In this document: piece after piece, positions 17,936 to 27,469 of the stretch
How the letters are laid out: every line of letters begins with the position of its first letter
How positions within the stretch are numbered: the first letter of the stretch is position 1
Program-made: the position numbers and the translations under genes
Notes under the pieces: model-generated
Told to the model about the DNA's origin: nothing
Database searches by the model: none
Seen by the model: the letters and a program-made list of their open reading frames with translations, nothing else
From: Sphingobium lactosutens DS20
GTDB lineage: Bacteria; Pseudomonadota; Alphaproteobacteria; Sphingomonadales; Sphingomonadaceae
Length of the DNA stretch: 64,000 nt
Direction of reading: 5' to 3'
Assembly: GCF_000445105.1 (NCBI RefSeq)
Contig: NZ_ATDP01000101.1
Coordinates: forward strand, 1 to 64,000

Positions 17936-18949
17936 ATGACCATCGCGCCATCGCCCCGCTCCATTGGCCCCTTCACCGTTTCGGCGATCGGCCTTGGCTG
18001 CATGAATCTGAGCCACGCTTACCTGCCCCGCCCCGATCCGCGCGACGCTGAACGGCTGTTGCGGCACGCGCTCGACAAAGGCGTCGACTTCTTCGACACC
18101 GCCGCGCTTTACGGTTTCGGCGCCAATGAGGAATTGCTGGGGCGTACGCTGATGGATCGGCGTGGTGATTTCGTGCTGGCCAGCAAATGCGTCTTGGGCG
18201 GCAAGGGTGGCCAGCGTGGCCTGGACGGATCACCCGATGCGATCGAGGCAACGCTGGAAGATTCGCTACGCCGCCTGCGCGTCGACCATATCGATCTCTA
18301 TTATCTGCACCGGCTCGATCCAAATGTGCCGATCGAGGATTCGGTCGGTGCGCTGGCTCGGGCGGTCGACGCCGGCAAGATCGGGGCGATCGGCCTGTCC
18401 GAAATGTCGGCTGCGACCTTACGGCGCGCTCATGCGGTCCATCCCATTGCCGCAATGCAGACGGAATATTCCCCCTGGACCCGTAATGCCGAAGTGGCCG
18501 TGCTCGATGCCTGTGTCGCACTTGGCGTCGGCTTCGTGGCCTTTTCCCCTTTGGCGCGCGGCGTGCTTGCTGGCAGCGTCGGTCCCGATGGCGTGGATGA
18601 AGCGGATATCCGGCACGCCATGCCCCGCTTCCAACCCCCGCATCTCGACCATAATCTGGGCCTGGCAGTTCGGTTTCGCACAATCGCGCAAGCGGCGGGG
18701 TGCACCATGGCGCAACTCAGCCTGGCCTGGGTCCTGTCCCGCCGCCCGAACATCGTGGCGATCCCCGGCACGACCAGCACCGCGCATCTTGATGAGGACC
18801 TGGCGACGCTGACGCTGGATATCCCCACCGACGCGCTGGCGGCGGTCGATGCACTGTTTACGTTCGAAGCGGTTTCGGGTCCTCGCTACGCCAAGGGCCC
18901 CCAGGCACAGATCGACACGGAAACCTGGGATGGTGAACCATTGGAGTGA
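17936..18949 (+). CDS. Aldo/keto reductase
   Basis: A 337-residue NADPH-dependent (beta/alpha)8 oxidoreductase. Visible are the catalytic Asp-Tyr pair in DKGVDFFDTAALYGFGANEELLG, the Lys in VLASKCV, the His in DLYYLHRLDPNVPIEDS, and the cofactor region IVAIPGTTSTAHLDED. It resembles the AKR13/YghZ-like group. It is divergent from the dienelactone hydrolase gene (160-base gap with their promoters) and convergent with the LysR gene. The physiological carbonyl substrate is not evident. Confidence 0.9.
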   Translation: MTIAPSPRSIGPFTVSAIGLGCMNLSHAYLPRPDPRDAERLLRHALDKGVDFFDTAALYGFGANEELLGRTLMDRRGDFVLASKCVLGGKGGQRGLDGSPDAIEATLEDSLRRLRVDHIDLYYLHRLDPNVPIEDSVGALARAVDAGKIGAIGLSEMSAATLRRAHAVHPIAAMQTEYSPWTRNAEVAVLDACVALGVGFVAFSPLARGVLAGSVGPDGVDEADIRHAMPRFQPPHLDHNLGLAVRFRTIAQAAGCTMAQLSLAWVLSRRPNIVAIPGTTSTAHLDEDLATLTLDIPTDALAAVDALFTFEAVSGPRYAKGPQAQIDTETWDGEPLE

Positions 18950-18973
18950 CAGGATCGCCCAGCGACTGACCCG

Positions 18974-19870
18974 TCAGCGCGAAGGGACCGCCGTCTGATT
19001 GGCAAATTCCCGGATCGTGTGGGTAAAACGGCGCAACCCTTCGCTATCCTGGATTCTTCCACGTCCGGCCGGATCGGCGATGAGGCCGACGCGCCGCCGT
19101 TGGTCGAAACCCGCCAGTGCCGGCATCGCCATGCCCGCCTGTGCAAAGCAGCGTGGCATGACGGTGATGCCAAGGCCTGCCTTGACGAAGGCGACCGCGC
19201 GCGCATCGTCGGCGGTGCGCGCCGCAAAGAAGGGGCGCACGCCCCGCCGAGTGAAGAATCGGCTGACCTGGGGCAGCGCTTCGCAGTTGCGCCTTACGAT
19301 CATTTCTGCGGCGGCAACCTGCTCGGCGTCCAATGTCGCATGAGCCGCAAGTGGATGGTCGGCCGCCATTGCAAGCGCGTAGCCTTCCTCAAACAGCATG
19401 TCGGCCTCATCCGCTGTGCTATCGAGAACGCCTAGCGCAACGTCGATCCGCCCGCGTTCCAGCCGGGGCATCAGGTCGCGCATCCGCCCTTCGACGATCT
19501 CGATGCGTTCACCGGCAACCGAACAGGCGGCACGGGTAGCCGCCTCCACCCAAGGCCCCGGCAGGGTCGACACCAGGCCGATCCGTACCAGCTTGCCGGG
19601 CTGTTCAATTGCCATCGCCTGCGCTGCGCGGGAAAATTCGGCCTCGATGCGTCTTGCATGAACCGCAAAGGCGGCGCCCGCGCTGGTCAGTTCGACGCGG
19701 CGGTTTGTACGATGAAACAGGACGTGTCCGACCAGCGATTCCAGCTTGGCGATCCCCACCGACAAGGTCGGCTGCGACACGCGGCATTGCTGCGCCGCGC
19801 GGGAGAAATTGCCATGATCCATCACCGCCAGAAAATAGTGGATCAGATAGCGTTCGATCATAGACGTCAT
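18974..19870 (-). CDS. LysR-family regulator, likely controls the leucine/isovalerate operon
   Basis: A 298-residue LysR-type transcriptional regulator. The N-terminal winged helix-turn-helix (residues about 4-62) contains FSRAAQQCRVSQPTLSVGIAKLE; the rest is a periplasmic-binding-protein-like effector domain. It is transcribed divergently from ivd with 87 bases between start codons, and a T-N11-A palindrome sits at 19872-19884, just before its own start. That layout is the classical LysR arrangement, so autorepression and CoA-ester-responsive activation of the operon are inferred. Usual liu operons use a MerR-type LiuR instead. An ATG at 19861 is an alternative start. Confidence 0.88.
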   Translation of the reverse strand: MTSMIERYLIHYFLAVMDHGNFSRAAQQCRVSQPTLSVGIAKLESLVGHVLFHRTNRRVELTSAGAAFAVHARRIEAEFSRAAQAMAIEQPGKLVRIGLVSTLPGPWVEAATRAACSVAGERIEIVEGRMRDLMPRLERGRIDVALGVLDSTADEADMLFEEGYALAMAADHPLAAHATLDAEQVAAAEMIVRRNCEALPQVSRFFTRRGVRPFFAARTADDARAVAFVKAGLGITVMPRCFAQAGMAMPALAGFDQRRRVGLIADPAGRGRIQDSEGLRRFTHTIREFANQTAVPSR

Positions 19871-19871
19871 C

Positions 19872-19884
19872 TATGCTGTGCATA
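19872..19884. promoter_or_regulatory. LysR-type operator (T-N11-A palindrome) between lysR and ivd
   Basis: The sequence TATGCTGTGCATA is a perfect dyad (TATGC and GCATA around TGT) with the T-N11-A form recognised by LysR regulators. It lies 2 bases upstream of the lysR ATG and about 74 bases upstream of the ivd start, fitting an activator site for ivd that also represses lysR. The call rests on form and position only. Confidence 0.55.
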
Positions 19885-19957
19885 TGGCGCGGTCAATTTC
19901 TCAGCGGGATCGCCAGATGCTATGTCGGCGTTCAAAGCAGATACCAAGGAGAGGCCC

Positions 19958-21115
19958 GTGACGCCCGATTTCGATTTTGCGCTTGGCGACAATGCCGACA
20001 TGATCCGCGACACCACGGCGCGTTTCGCCGCTGACAAGATCGCACCGCTCGCCGCGCGCATCGACGCAGAAGACTGGTTTCCCCGCGACGACCTCTGGCC
20101 CGCAATGGGGGAACTGGGCCTGCATGGCATTACGGTCGAGGAAGAATGGGGTGGCCTTGGCCTTGGTTATCTGGAGCATGTCATCGCCTGCGAGGAAGTG
20201 AGCCGCGCATCGGCCTCCATCGGCCTTAGCTATGGCGCTCATTCCAACCTTTGCGTCAACCAGATCCGCCGCTGGGGCAATGACGATCAAAAGGCCAAAT
20301 ATCTGCCAAAGCTGATCTCTGGCGAGCATGTCGGCAGCCTCGCCATGTCGGAGGCCGGCGCCGGGTCCGACGTCGTCTCCATGAAGCTCAAGGCGCGCGA
20401 AACCGACAGCGGCTATATTCTGGACGGCACGAAATATTGGATCACCAATGCCCCCTATGCCGATACGCTGGTCGTCTATGCCAAGACAGGCGAAGGCAGC
20501 CGCGGCATCACCGCCTTCCTGATCGAAAAGGGCATGCCCGGCTTTTCGATCGGGCAGAAAATCGACAAGGTCGGCATGCGCGGTTCGCCCACAGCCGAAC
20601 TGGTGTTCGACGGCTGTGAAGTGCCCCGCGACAATATCATGGGTCCGCTCAATGGTGGCGTAGGCGTGCTGATGAGCGGCCTCGACTATGAGCGCGCGGT
20701 GCTGGCAGGCATTCAGCTTGGCATCATGCAGGCCTGTCTCGACACGGTCATCCCCTATGTTCGCGAACGCAAGCAGTTCGGGCAGCCGATCGGGAGCTTC
20801 CAGCTGATGCAGGCCAAGGTCGCGGACATGTATGTCGCGCTCAATTCCGCTCGCGCCTATGTCTACGCCGTCGCTCGGAGCTGTGACGCTGGCAAGACCA
20901 CGCGCTTTGACGCGGCGGGCGCAATCCTGCTTGCCAGCGAAAATGCGGTTCGTGTCGCGCTCGAAGCGGTGCAGGCGCTGGGCGGCGCGGGCTATACGAA
21001 AGACTGGCCGGTCGAACGCTATATGCGCGACGCAAAGCTGCTGGATATCGGCGCTGGCACCAATGAAGTGCGCCGCATGCTGATCGGTCGCGAACTGATC
21101 GGCAACGGCCAATGA
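19958..21115 (+). CDS. ivd: Isovaleryl-CoA dehydrogenase
   Basis: A 385-residue FAD-dependent acyl-CoA dehydrogenase that oxidises isovaleryl-CoA to 3-methylcrotonyl-CoA in leucine degradation. Signature segments are [23 protein letters not shown], the catalytic Glu in [10 protein letters not shown] (the position specific to isovaleryl-CoA dehydrogenases), and [21 protein letters not shown]. The start is GTG at 19958: AAGGAGAGG lies a few bases upstream and the N-terminus TPDFDFALG matches the family, whereas the upstream ATG at 19922 has no ribosome site. First gene of the operon; its stop overlaps the mccB start (ATGA). Confidence 0.92.
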   Translation: MTPDFDFALGDNADMIRDTTARFAADKIAPLAARIDAEDWFPRDDLWPAMGELGLHGITVEEEWGGLGLGYLEHVIACEEVSRASASIGLSYGAHSNLCVNQIRRWGNDDQKAKYLPKLISGEHVGSLAMSEAGAGSDVVSMKLKARETDSGYILDGTKYWITNAPYADTLVVYAKTGEGSRGITAFLIEKGMPGFSIGQKIDKVGMRGSPTAELVFDGCEVPRDNIMGPLNGGVGVLMSGLDYERAVLAGIQLGIMQACLDTVIPYVRERKQFGQPIGSFQLMQAKVADMYVALNSARAYVYAVARSCDAGKTTRFDAAGAILLASENAVRVALEAVQALGGAGYTKDWPVERYMRDAKLLDIGAGTNEVRRMLIGRELIGNGQ

Positions 21116-22713
21116 GCGGCCCCGTCATCGAAACTGCGCTATCGCCCGATAGCGCTGGCTTTGCCGACAATGCCGCGCACAACCGCGCGCTTGCCGATCA
21201 GTTGCGCGCGGATGTGGCCGCAGCCGCGATGGGCGGGGGCCAGGCGGCGCGGGACAAGCATGTTAGCCGCGGCAAGCTTTTGCCCCGCGACCGGGTGGAA
21301 AATCTCCTCGACGCGGGCAGCCCCTTCCTCGAAATCGGCCAGCTTGCCGCCAATGGCCTTTACGGCGGCGACGTCGCCGGGGCTGGCATCGTCGCGGGTA
21401 TCGGCCGGGTCCATGGCCGGCAGGTGATGATCGCCGCCAATGACGCGACGGTGAAGGGCGGCACCTATTTCCCGATGACGGTGAAGAAACATTTGCGCGC
21501 GCAGGAAATCGCGCTCGAAAACAATCTTCCCTGTATCTATCTGGTCGACAGTGGCGGCGCCAACCTGCCGCACCAGGCGGAGGTGTTTCCCGACCGCGAT
21601 CATTTCGGCCGCATCTTCTACAATCAGGCGCAAATGTCGGCGCGCGGCATCCCGCAGATCGCCTGCGTCATGGGCAGTTGCACCGCCGGCGGCGCCTATG
21701 TGCCGGCCATGTGCGACGAAAGCGTCATCGTCCGCAATCAGGGCACGATCTTTCTGGCTGGCCCGCCGCTTGTGCAGGCGGCGACTGGTGAAGTCATCAG
21801 TGCCGAGGATCTGGGCGGCGGCGACCTCCACGGCCGCAAGTCCGGCGTCGTCGATCATGTGGCCGACGATGACGATCATGCGCTCAGCATCGTGCGCGAT
21901 ATCGTATCGACTCTGGCTCCGCAGCCGACGCCGGCGGTCAACCTGCGCGATCCGGTGCCGCCGCTCCATGATCCCGCCGAGCTTTACGGCATCGTGCCGC
22001 AGGATGTGCGCGCGCCTTATGATGTCCGCGAAGTCATCGCTCGCATCGTGGACGGCAGCGAATTTCATGAGTTCAAGGCGCTGTACGGCACCACCCTGGT
22101 GTGCGGTTTTGCCCATATCTGGGGCATGCCGGTCGCGATTCTTGCCAATAATGGCGTGCTGTTCAGCGAAAGCGCGGTCAAGGGCGCGCATTTCATCGAA
22201 CTGGCCTGTCAGCGCCGCATCCCGCTGTTGTTCCTCCAGAATATCTCGGGGTTCATGGTCGGCGGCCGCTACGAAGCCGAAGGGATCGCCAAACATGGCG
22301 CCAAGCTCGTCACCGCCGTCGCCACCGCCAGCGTGCCCAAGATCACCGTGTTGATCGGCGGCAGTTTCGGCGCGGGCAATTACGGCATGTGCGGCCGCGC
22401 CTATGGGCCACGCTTCCTCTTCACCTGGCCCAATAGCCGGATTTCCGTGATGGGTGGGGAGCAGGCGGCATCGGTGCTGGCCACCGTTCACCGCGACGCG
22501 GGACGCTGGACGCCGCAAGAAGCCGAAGCCTTCAAGGACCCGGTCCGGCGCAAATATGAGGATGAAGGCAATCCCTGGTATGCCACAGCGCGGCTGTGGG
22601 ATGACGGAATCATCGATCCCGCCCAGACGCGCGATGTCCTTGGCCTTGCCTTTGCCGCCACGCTCAACGCTCCCATGGCCGAACGCCCTTCGTTCGGCGT
22701 TTTCCGGATGTAA
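21112..22713 (+). CDS. mccB: 3-Methylcrotonyl-CoA carboxylase, carboxyltransferase (beta) subunit
   Basis: A 533-residue biotin-dependent carboxyltransferase that moves CO2 from carboxybiotin to 3-methylcrotonyl-CoA, giving 3-methylglutaconyl-CoA. Both crotonase-fold halves are present: the N-half with [19 protein letters not shown] and [16 protein letters not shown], the C-half with [11 protein letters not shown] and [16 protein letters not shown]. These, plus the neighbours ivd and mccA, favour methylcrotonyl- over propionyl- or geranyl-CoA as substrate. It is coupled to ivd by ATGA and to mccA by a one-base overlap (TAATG). Confidence 0.93.
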   Translation: MSGPVIETALSPDSAGFADNAAHNRALADQLRADVAAAAMGGGQAARDKHVSRGKLLPRDRVENLLDAGSPFLEIGQLAANGLYGGDVAGAGIVAGIGRVHGRQVMIAANDATVKGGTYFPMTVKKHLRAQEIALENNLPCIYLVDSGGANLPHQAEVFPDRDHFGRIFYNQAQMSARGIPQIACVMGSCTAGGAYVPAMCDESVIVRNQGTIFLAGPPLVQAATGEVISAEDLGGGDLHGRKSGVVDHVADDDDHALSIVRDIVSTLAPQPTPAVNLRDPVPPLHDPAELYGIVPQDVRAPYDVREVIARIVDGSEFHEFKALYGTTLVCGFAHIWGMPVAILANNGVLFSESAVKGAHFIELACQRRIPLLFLQNISGFMVGGRYEAEGIAKHGAKLVTAVATASVPKITVLIGGSFGAGNYGMCGRAYGPRFLFTWPNSRISVMGGEQAASVLATVHRDAGRWTPQEAEAFKDPVRRKYEDEGNPWYATARLWDDGIIDPAQTRDVLGLAFAATLNAPMAERPSFGVFRM

Positions 22714-24572
22714 TGGCCATGATCCGCACTCTCCTCATCGCCAATCGCGGCGAGATCGCCTGCCGCATTATCCGCACCGCGCGTCGGCTCGGCATTCGCA
22801 CCATCGCCGTCTATTCCGACGCGGATGCCCAGGCGCTCCATGTTGCAATGGCGGACGAGGCCATTCGCATCGGCCCCGCGCCGGTACGCGAAAGCTATTT
22901 GCTGGGTGATCGCATCATCGCGGCTGCGCGCGACGCTGGCGCGGATGCGATCCATCCGGGTTACGGTTTCCTGTCGGAAAATGCGGCCTTCGCGCAGGCC
23001 GTGATGGACGCAGGCCTTGTCTGGATTGGCCCCGACCCGTCCAGCATCACCGCCATGGGCCTCAAAGACGCGGCCAAGGCGTTGATGGCCGATGCGGGCG
23101 TACCCGTGACGCCAGGATATCTGGGGGAGGATCAGAATCCTGCGCATCTGGCGAAGGAAGCCGCGCAAATCGGCTATCCCGTGCTGATCAAGGCGGTGGC
23201 CGGCGGCGGGGGCAAGGGGATGCGGCTGGTCGAGCGGGCCGAGGAGTTTGCCGATGCGCTGCTGTCCTGCCAGCGCGAAGCGGCGTCTTCGTTCGGCAAT
23301 GACCATGTTCTCATTGAAAAATATATTCAGCGCCCCCGTCATATAGAGGTGCAGATATTCGGCGATCGCCACGGCAATATCGTCCATCTGTTCGAACGCG
23401 ATTGCTCGCTTCAGCGCCGCCACCAGAAGGTGATAGAGGAAGCACCCGCGCCCGGCATGGACCCCGATACGCGGGAAGCCCTGTGCGCCGCTGCCGTTCG
23501 CGCGGCCAAGGCGGTCGATTATGTGGGCGCCGGCACCATCGAATTCATCGCCGACGCATCCGAAGGACTGCGCGCGGACCGTATCTGGTTCATGGAAATG
23601 AACACCCGGCTTCAGGTCGAACATCCTGTGACCGAAGCCATTACCGGCCAGGATCTGGTCGAATGGCAATTGCGCGTGGCGTCGGGCGAGCCGTTGCCGC
23701 GCTCGCAGGATCAACTGTGCATATCCGGCTGGGCGATGGAAGCGCGCCTTTATGCCGAAGACCCCGCCAAGGGCTTCCTGCCCTCCATCGGCCGCCTCGA
23801 TGCTTTCGACCTCGGCGATAGCGTCCGTGTAGACACCGGCGTGGTTCAGGGCGCCACCATATCCCCCTTTTATGATCCCATGATCGCCAAGATGATCGCG
23901 CATGGCGACACCCGCGACGTGGCGCGCGTCGCCTTGGCCGATGCGCTCGACCGGTCTGTGGTCTGGCCGCTCCGCACCAATGCGGGCTTCCTGGTCAAGG
24001 CGTTGCACAACCCGGACTTTGCCGCAGGGGAGGTCGACACCGGCCTGATCGCGCGGGAAGGCGATGGGCTGATGCCCGCGACCTTGCCGGGCCCTGCTGC
24101 CCTGGCGCGTGCGGCTGCATCCGTAGGTGGCGCGGGCGCGCTTGCGGGCTTCCGCCTCAACGCCCCTGCGCGCTGCACCGCCCGCATTCTGGTCGACGGA
24201 CACAGCGTGGACGCGGAGGTACGGGCATCAGGAACGATGCCAACCCGGACGCCGCTCGCCCGCATTCTGGTCACCGAACAGGGACGCAGCTGGCAGATCA
24301 CGCCATGGCGCGCTGCCGGCGCAGGCGCGGCAGCCGCGGGTGACGGCGCAATCCTGGCTCCCATGCCAGGCCGTATCATCGCCGTTGATGTGGCGCGTGG
24401 CGACGTTGTGGCGAAGGGCCAGAAACTGGTGACATTGGAAGCGATGAAGATGGAGCACGGCCTCACCGCCCCCTTCGACGGCACGGTGGAAGACATGCCG
24501 CATGGGGAAGGCGCGCAGGTGCAGGAAGGAACCTTGCTGGTGCGCATCATGCCTAAGGAGGATGCAGCATGA
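22713..24572 (+). CDS. mccA: 3-Methylcrotonyl-CoA carboxylase, biotin carboxylase/BCCP (alpha) subunit
   Basis: A 619-residue alpha subunit. Residues 1 to about 450 form the biotin carboxylase (LIANRGEIACRI, the ATP-grasp loop AVAGGGGKGMRLV, EMNTRLQVEHPVTE). After a linker of roughly 100 residues (BT-like domain) comes the biotinyl domain with the lysine in EAMKMEH near residue 575. It uses ATP and bicarbonate to carboxylate biotin for the mccB subunit. ATG at 22713 overlaps the mccB stop; its stop overlaps the MaoC start as ATGA. Confidence 0.93.
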   Translation: MAMIRTLLIANRGEIACRIIRTARRLGIRTIAVYSDADAQALHVAMADEAIRIGPAPVRESYLLGDRIIAAARDAGADAIHPGYGFLSENAAFAQAVMDAGLVWIGPDPSSITAMGLKDAAKALMADAGVPVTPGYLGEDQNPAHLAKEAAQIGYPVLIKAVAGGGGKGMRLVERAEEFADALLSCQREAASSFGNDHVLIEKYIQRPRHIEVQIFGDRHGNIVHLFERDCSLQRRHQKVIEEAPAPGMDPDTREALCAAAVRAAKAVDYVGAGTIEFIADASEGLRADRIWFMEMNTRLQVEHPVTEAITGQDLVEWQLRVASGEPLPRSQDQLCISGWAMEARLYAEDPAKGFLPSIGRLDAFDLGDSVRVDTGVVQGATISPFYDPMIAKMIAHGDTRDVARVALADALDRSVVWPLRTNAGFLVKALHNPDFAAGEVDTGLIAREGDGLMPATLPGPAALARAAASVGGAGALAGFRLNAPARCTARILVDGHSVDAEVRASGTMPTRTPLARILVTEQGRSWQITPWRAAGAGAAAAGDGAILAPMPGRIIAVDVARGDVVAKGQKLVTLEAMKMEHGLTAPFDGTVEDMPHGEGAQVQEGTLLVRIMPKEDAA

Positions 24573-25021
24573 GCGGCCGCTATTTCGACGATTGGCAGGT
24601 GGGGGATCGGATCGAACATCCCATCCGTCGCACCGTGACGGAAACCGACAATCTGCTCTTTTCGACCATGACCCATAATCCGCAGCCGCTGCACATCGAC
24701 GCGGAAGCGGCGCGGGCAAGCGAATTCGGCCAGATCCTTGTCAACGGCACCTTCACCTTCTCGTTGATGATCGGCCTGTCGGTCGGTGAAACCACGCTCG
24801 GCACGCTGGTCGCCAATCTGGGCTATGACAAGCTGGTGATGCCCAAACCCGTCTTCATCGGTGACACGATGCGCGCCACCAGCGAAGTGGTCGAACTGCG
24901 CGACAGCAAATCCCGGCCCACCGCGGGACTGGTGACATTTCGTCACGAATTGCTGAACCAACGGGGCGACATTGTGTGCCAATGCCTGCGCACTGCCCTG
25001 TTGCAAAGGCGGCCGGCATGA
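24569..25021 (+). CDS. MaoC-family (hotdog fold) enoyl-CoA hydratase/dehydratase
   Basis: A 150-residue hotdog-fold hydratase. Features are RYFDDWQVGD at the N-terminus and the hydratase-type dyad region THNPQPLHIDAEAARASEFGQILVNGTF, where Asn/Asp and His take part in hydration of a trans-2-enoyl-CoA. In the position where canonical liu operons carry the crotonase-type methylglutaconyl-CoA hydratase, it could hydrate 3-methylglutaconyl-CoA or a mesaconyl/methylmalyl-type CoA ester. Starts and stops overlap its neighbours as ATGA. The substrate is inference. Confidence 0.8.
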   Translation: MSGRYFDDWQVGDRIEHPIRRTVTETDNLLFSTMTHNPQPLHIDAEAARASEFGQILVNGTFTFSLMIGLSVGETTLGTLVANLGYDKLVMPKPVFIGDTMRATSEVVELRDSKSRPTAGLVTFRHELLNQRGDIVCQCLRTALLQRRPA

Positions 25022-25848
25022 GGCTGCGGTCGCTGCTATTCGTGCCGGGCGATCGGCCCGAACGATTCGACAAGGCGGCATCCAGCGGCGCCGACGCGAT
25101 CATCCTCGATCTGGAGGATAGCGTTGCACCCGGCGCGAAGGACAGGGCGCGCGCGGCAGTCGGTGAGTATCTGGCGACCCAAGCCTCTGTGCTGCGCCTC
25201 GTTCGCATCAATCCTGTAGATAGTGGCATGCTGACGGATGATCTCACTTGTGCGGAGGGCTGCGACGCGATCATGCTCCCCAAAAGCGAAAGCGCAGAAA
25301 CGGTCGGGGTTCTGGCCGCGCGCTTGGCGCCAGACGTCAAAATTCTGCCAATCGCGACGGAAACGCCGCGCGCCATATTTGGCCTTGGCAGCTATGGCGA
25401 GGTGGCCGATCGCCTATGCGGCCTTACCTGGGGCGCAGAAGATTTGCCCGCCGCAATCGGCGCGGCCAGCAGTCGGCGCGAGGACGGTAGTTATACCAGC
25501 CCTTATGAAATGGCGCGTAATCTGACCTTATTTGGTGCGCATGCGGCGGGCGTTGCCGCGATCGAAACCGTTTACCCCGCGATTCCCGATGAGGCGGGCC
25601 TCGCGGCCTATGCAGCGCGCGGCGCCCATGACGGCTTTACCGGGATGATGGCTTTGCATCCCACTCAAGTGCTCACTATCAACCAGGCCTTCACCCCGAC
25701 CGCAGAACAGATAGGCCATGCGCAATCAGTTGTTGAGGCGTTCGCCCAAGCGCCCGGCGCAGGGGTCCTCATGCTGGACGGCCGCATGATCGATGCGCCG
25801 CATCTTATTCAAGCTCGGAAGGTCCTTGCACGCGCCAGCCTTGATTGA
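25018..25848 (+). CDS. HpcH/HpaI (CitE-like) CoA-ester lyase
   Basis: A 276-residue TIM-barrel lyase of the CitE/malyl-CoA lyase group. It starts RLRSLLFVPGDRPERFDKA and contains IILDLEDSVAPGAK with the metal-binding acidic residues, RINPVDS, ILPIATETPRAIFGL and LTWGAEDLPAAIG. Such enzymes cleave beta-hydroxyacyl-CoA esters such as malyl-, citramalyl- or methylmalyl-CoA. Here it occupies the place of an HMG-CoA lyase (LiuE), which is a different family. Start at 25018 overlaps the MaoC stop (ATGA). It is the last operon gene. Confidence 0.85.
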   Translation: MRLRSLLFVPGDRPERFDKAASSGADAIILDLEDSVAPGAKDRARAAVGEYLATQASVLRLVRINPVDSGMLTDDLTCAEGCDAIMLPKSESAETVGVLAARLAPDVKILPIATETPRAIFGLGSYGEVADRLCGLTWGAEDLPAAIGAASSRREDGSYTSPYEMARNLTLFGAHAAGVAAIETVYPAIPDEAGLAAYAARGAHDGFTGMMALHPTQVLTINQAFTPTAEQIGHAQSVVEAFAQAPGAGVLMLDGRMIDAPHLIQARKVLARASLD

Positions 25849-25914
25849 CCCGGCTTAGTTTGTGCTTTGGCCGTTGATGAACGTACGCTTCGCCGTCCGG
25901 CGGCCGGTGTCGCC

Positions 25915-26658
25915 TCAATCCATTCGGCGCCATCGGTGATCGATCGCCAGATAGCCCGGTTCAAAGCCGGCCGCACGCGCAAGCGCATTCCAGTCCCGCA
26001 CCTGAACCTCTCGTCCGCGAACCGTCAACAGTTCCTGCTGACGAAGCGCGCGCATGATCCGGTTCATGTGCACGGGCGTCATGCCCAGTGCGTCGGCCAA
26101 TTGCGACTGAATGACGGGAAGCTCAAAAGCCGTCCGGCTTCCCAGCCCTGCCGTTTCCATCCGCAAACCCAGTTCACAGAAGAGATGCGCCGTCCGCGTC
26201 AGCGCGTCACGCCTTCCGATATTGACGACCCATTGCGACAGGATGGACGCATCCGCGACGCAATCTCGCCAGCAGGCTTCGGCGATGCCAGGATAGGCGC
26301 GAACAATTTCCAGCATCTTGCGATGCGGAACTTTCAGGATCACAAGGCGGCTGGACAGGGCCTGCAACGCCCATTCGACCTTGGGCAGCATCAGCGAATA
26401 AAGATCGCACATATCGCCCGGAATATAGACCGCCGTGATCTGCCGCGTCCCGTCAGGCAGTTGGCCGAAACGCGCCGCCATGCCCGACACGATAAGGCAG
26501 CAGAAATCCGTCAATTCCCCGGGGCGCACAATATCCCGGTGGGGAGCAAATTCAGCCTTCTGCCCGTCGAGATCCAACAGGATGTGCCGCTCGTCTTCGC
26601 TCAGATGAGAGCGCTCGCTCAATTTGCGAACAAATGGCTGTAGGGCGGGATGGCGGGA
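25915..26658 (-). CDS. Crp/Fnr-family transcriptional regulator
   Basis: A 247-residue regulator with an N-terminal cyclic-nucleotide-type beta barrel (residues about 25-140; DGTRQITAVYIPGDMCDL) and a C-terminal HTH_Crp domain (IQSQLADALGMTPVHMNRIMRALRQQELL). No N-terminal Cys cluster of the FNR type is visible, so an oxygen-sensing iron-sulfur cluster is unlikely. The start at 26658 has GGAG a few bases upstream; the open frame runs to 26709. It resembles the FixK-like Crp/Fnr proteins that are abundant in sphingomonads. It is convergent with the leucine operon. Confidence 0.87.
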   Translation of the reverse strand, partial: SRHPALQPFVRKLSERSHLSEDERHILLDLDGQKAEFAPHRDIVRPGELTDFCCLIVSGMAARFGQLPDGTRQITAVYIPGDMCDLYSLMLPKVEWALQALSSRLVILKVPHRKMLEIVRAYPGIAEACWRDCVADASILSQWVVNIGRRDALTRTAHLFCELGLRMETAGLGSRTAFELPVIQSQLADALGMTPVHMNRIMRALRQQELLTVRGREVQVRDWNALARAAGFEPGYLAIDHRWRRMD

Positions 26659-26729
26659 CATGGACGTGGCTCCGGGGCTGCTGTTACCGCTGGGGCGACA
26701 TCGCTGCAAACGTGACCAACATAGCAGGG

Positions 26730-26969
26730 CTAGCGTGCAAAATGGATGCAGTCGCCAAAATGCACGACCTTCAGCAAGGTTCCGTTCGCGTCCGTTATTT
26801 CCACACGATGAGTCAGGTTGATTGGATGGCCGTGGCGGACATGCTCGGCAATGACATCCCGTGCGTTGCGGACGGCTTCCCGCTCCGCCATTGCCAGATC
26901 GACAAATTCCTGTCCTTCTTCGTCCAGGACATCATTATCGTTGAAAAGATGGAGGTGATAGACAGGCAT
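26730..26969 (-). CDS. Small DUF6894-type protein
   Basis: A 79-residue protein (MPVYHLHLFNDNDVLDEEGQEF...) matching the short DUF6894 pattern: an N-terminal YHLHLF strand, a conserved D-x-EG-x-x-F/VDL turn, an AxxEAVRNARDVIAE helix, and a C-terminal ITDANGTLLKVVHFGD segment. These proteins are common in rhizobia and sphingomonads, often near Crp/Fnr or stress genes, and have no known activity. It lies 71 bases upstream of the first crp gene on the same strand, so the two could be co-transcribed. Confidence 0.75.
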   Translation of the reverse strand: MPVYHLHLFNDNDVLDEEGQEFVDLAMAEREAVRNARDVIAEHVRHGHPINLTHRVEITDANGTLLKVVHFGDCIHFAR

Positions 26970-27011
26970 GCCTATCCCCGATGAGCGCGATGAGAGCGCA
27001 TTCCAGATGGC

Positions 27012-27221
27012 CTAGACATGAGTCCGCTCACGCCCTTCAAGAAACGCCTTCACGGCACCCAGATTGTGACCAACCCGCTCGACTGCCTCTTCCAGCGCAT
27101 GTCTGTCTGTCCCCAGGCGTTGCGTCCAATAACGTGCTTCTGCCGCGCGATCACAATGGACTTGCTTCAAATCCTGTGGCGTCGGAAGCGGGTTTGATCT
27201 GCCTTCGAATATCGAGCCCAT
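27012..27221 (-). CDS. Small DUF3606-type protein
   Basis: A 69-residue protein with ALEEAVERVGHNLGAVKAFL, the conserved core of DUF3606, and an upstream W-x-x-RLGT segment (ARYWTQRLGTDRHAL). The family is of unknown function and is frequent in alphaproteobacteria. A GGAAC lies upstream on the minus strand near 27295 with an imperfect CGCT 17 bases on, which might be a weak EcfG-type promoter. Neighbours are DUF6894 and two crp-type genes. Confidence 0.7.
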   Translation of the reverse strand: MGSIFEGRSNPLPTPQDLKQVHCDRAAEARYWTQRLGTDRHALEEAVERVGHNLGAVKAFLEGRERTHV

Positions 27222-27469
27222 GAACTTTAGTCCCAGCTTGCCAGTGACGTGGGTCGTCTCTCTGCCCGGAAAAAAGCGCTTCTTCGATCAAAGTTGTTCC
27301 GCTGGTTTTCTAACATGAGTGGGCGAACGCGCGGTTTTGAGCGAAAGCGAGGGCAAGCAGTTCGACGAAAAAGCGATCATATTTTCCTGCGAAATGAAAC
27401 TTATGTGAATCCCACTGCGACAGCATCTGCATAGATTGGCTTTCCGGGGGGCTTTTTGAGGGGAAGCCC

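Noticed and set aside
27270-27300. EcfG-like promoter before the DUF3606 gene
   Set aside because: GGAAC is exact but the -10 is CGCT instead of CGTT at 17 bases; mentioned only as a possibility in the gene entry.
27249-27434. 61-residue Arg/Lys-rich frame on the plus strand
   Set aside because: No ribosome site, no known family, and it lies in the leader of the second crp gene; more likely noise.
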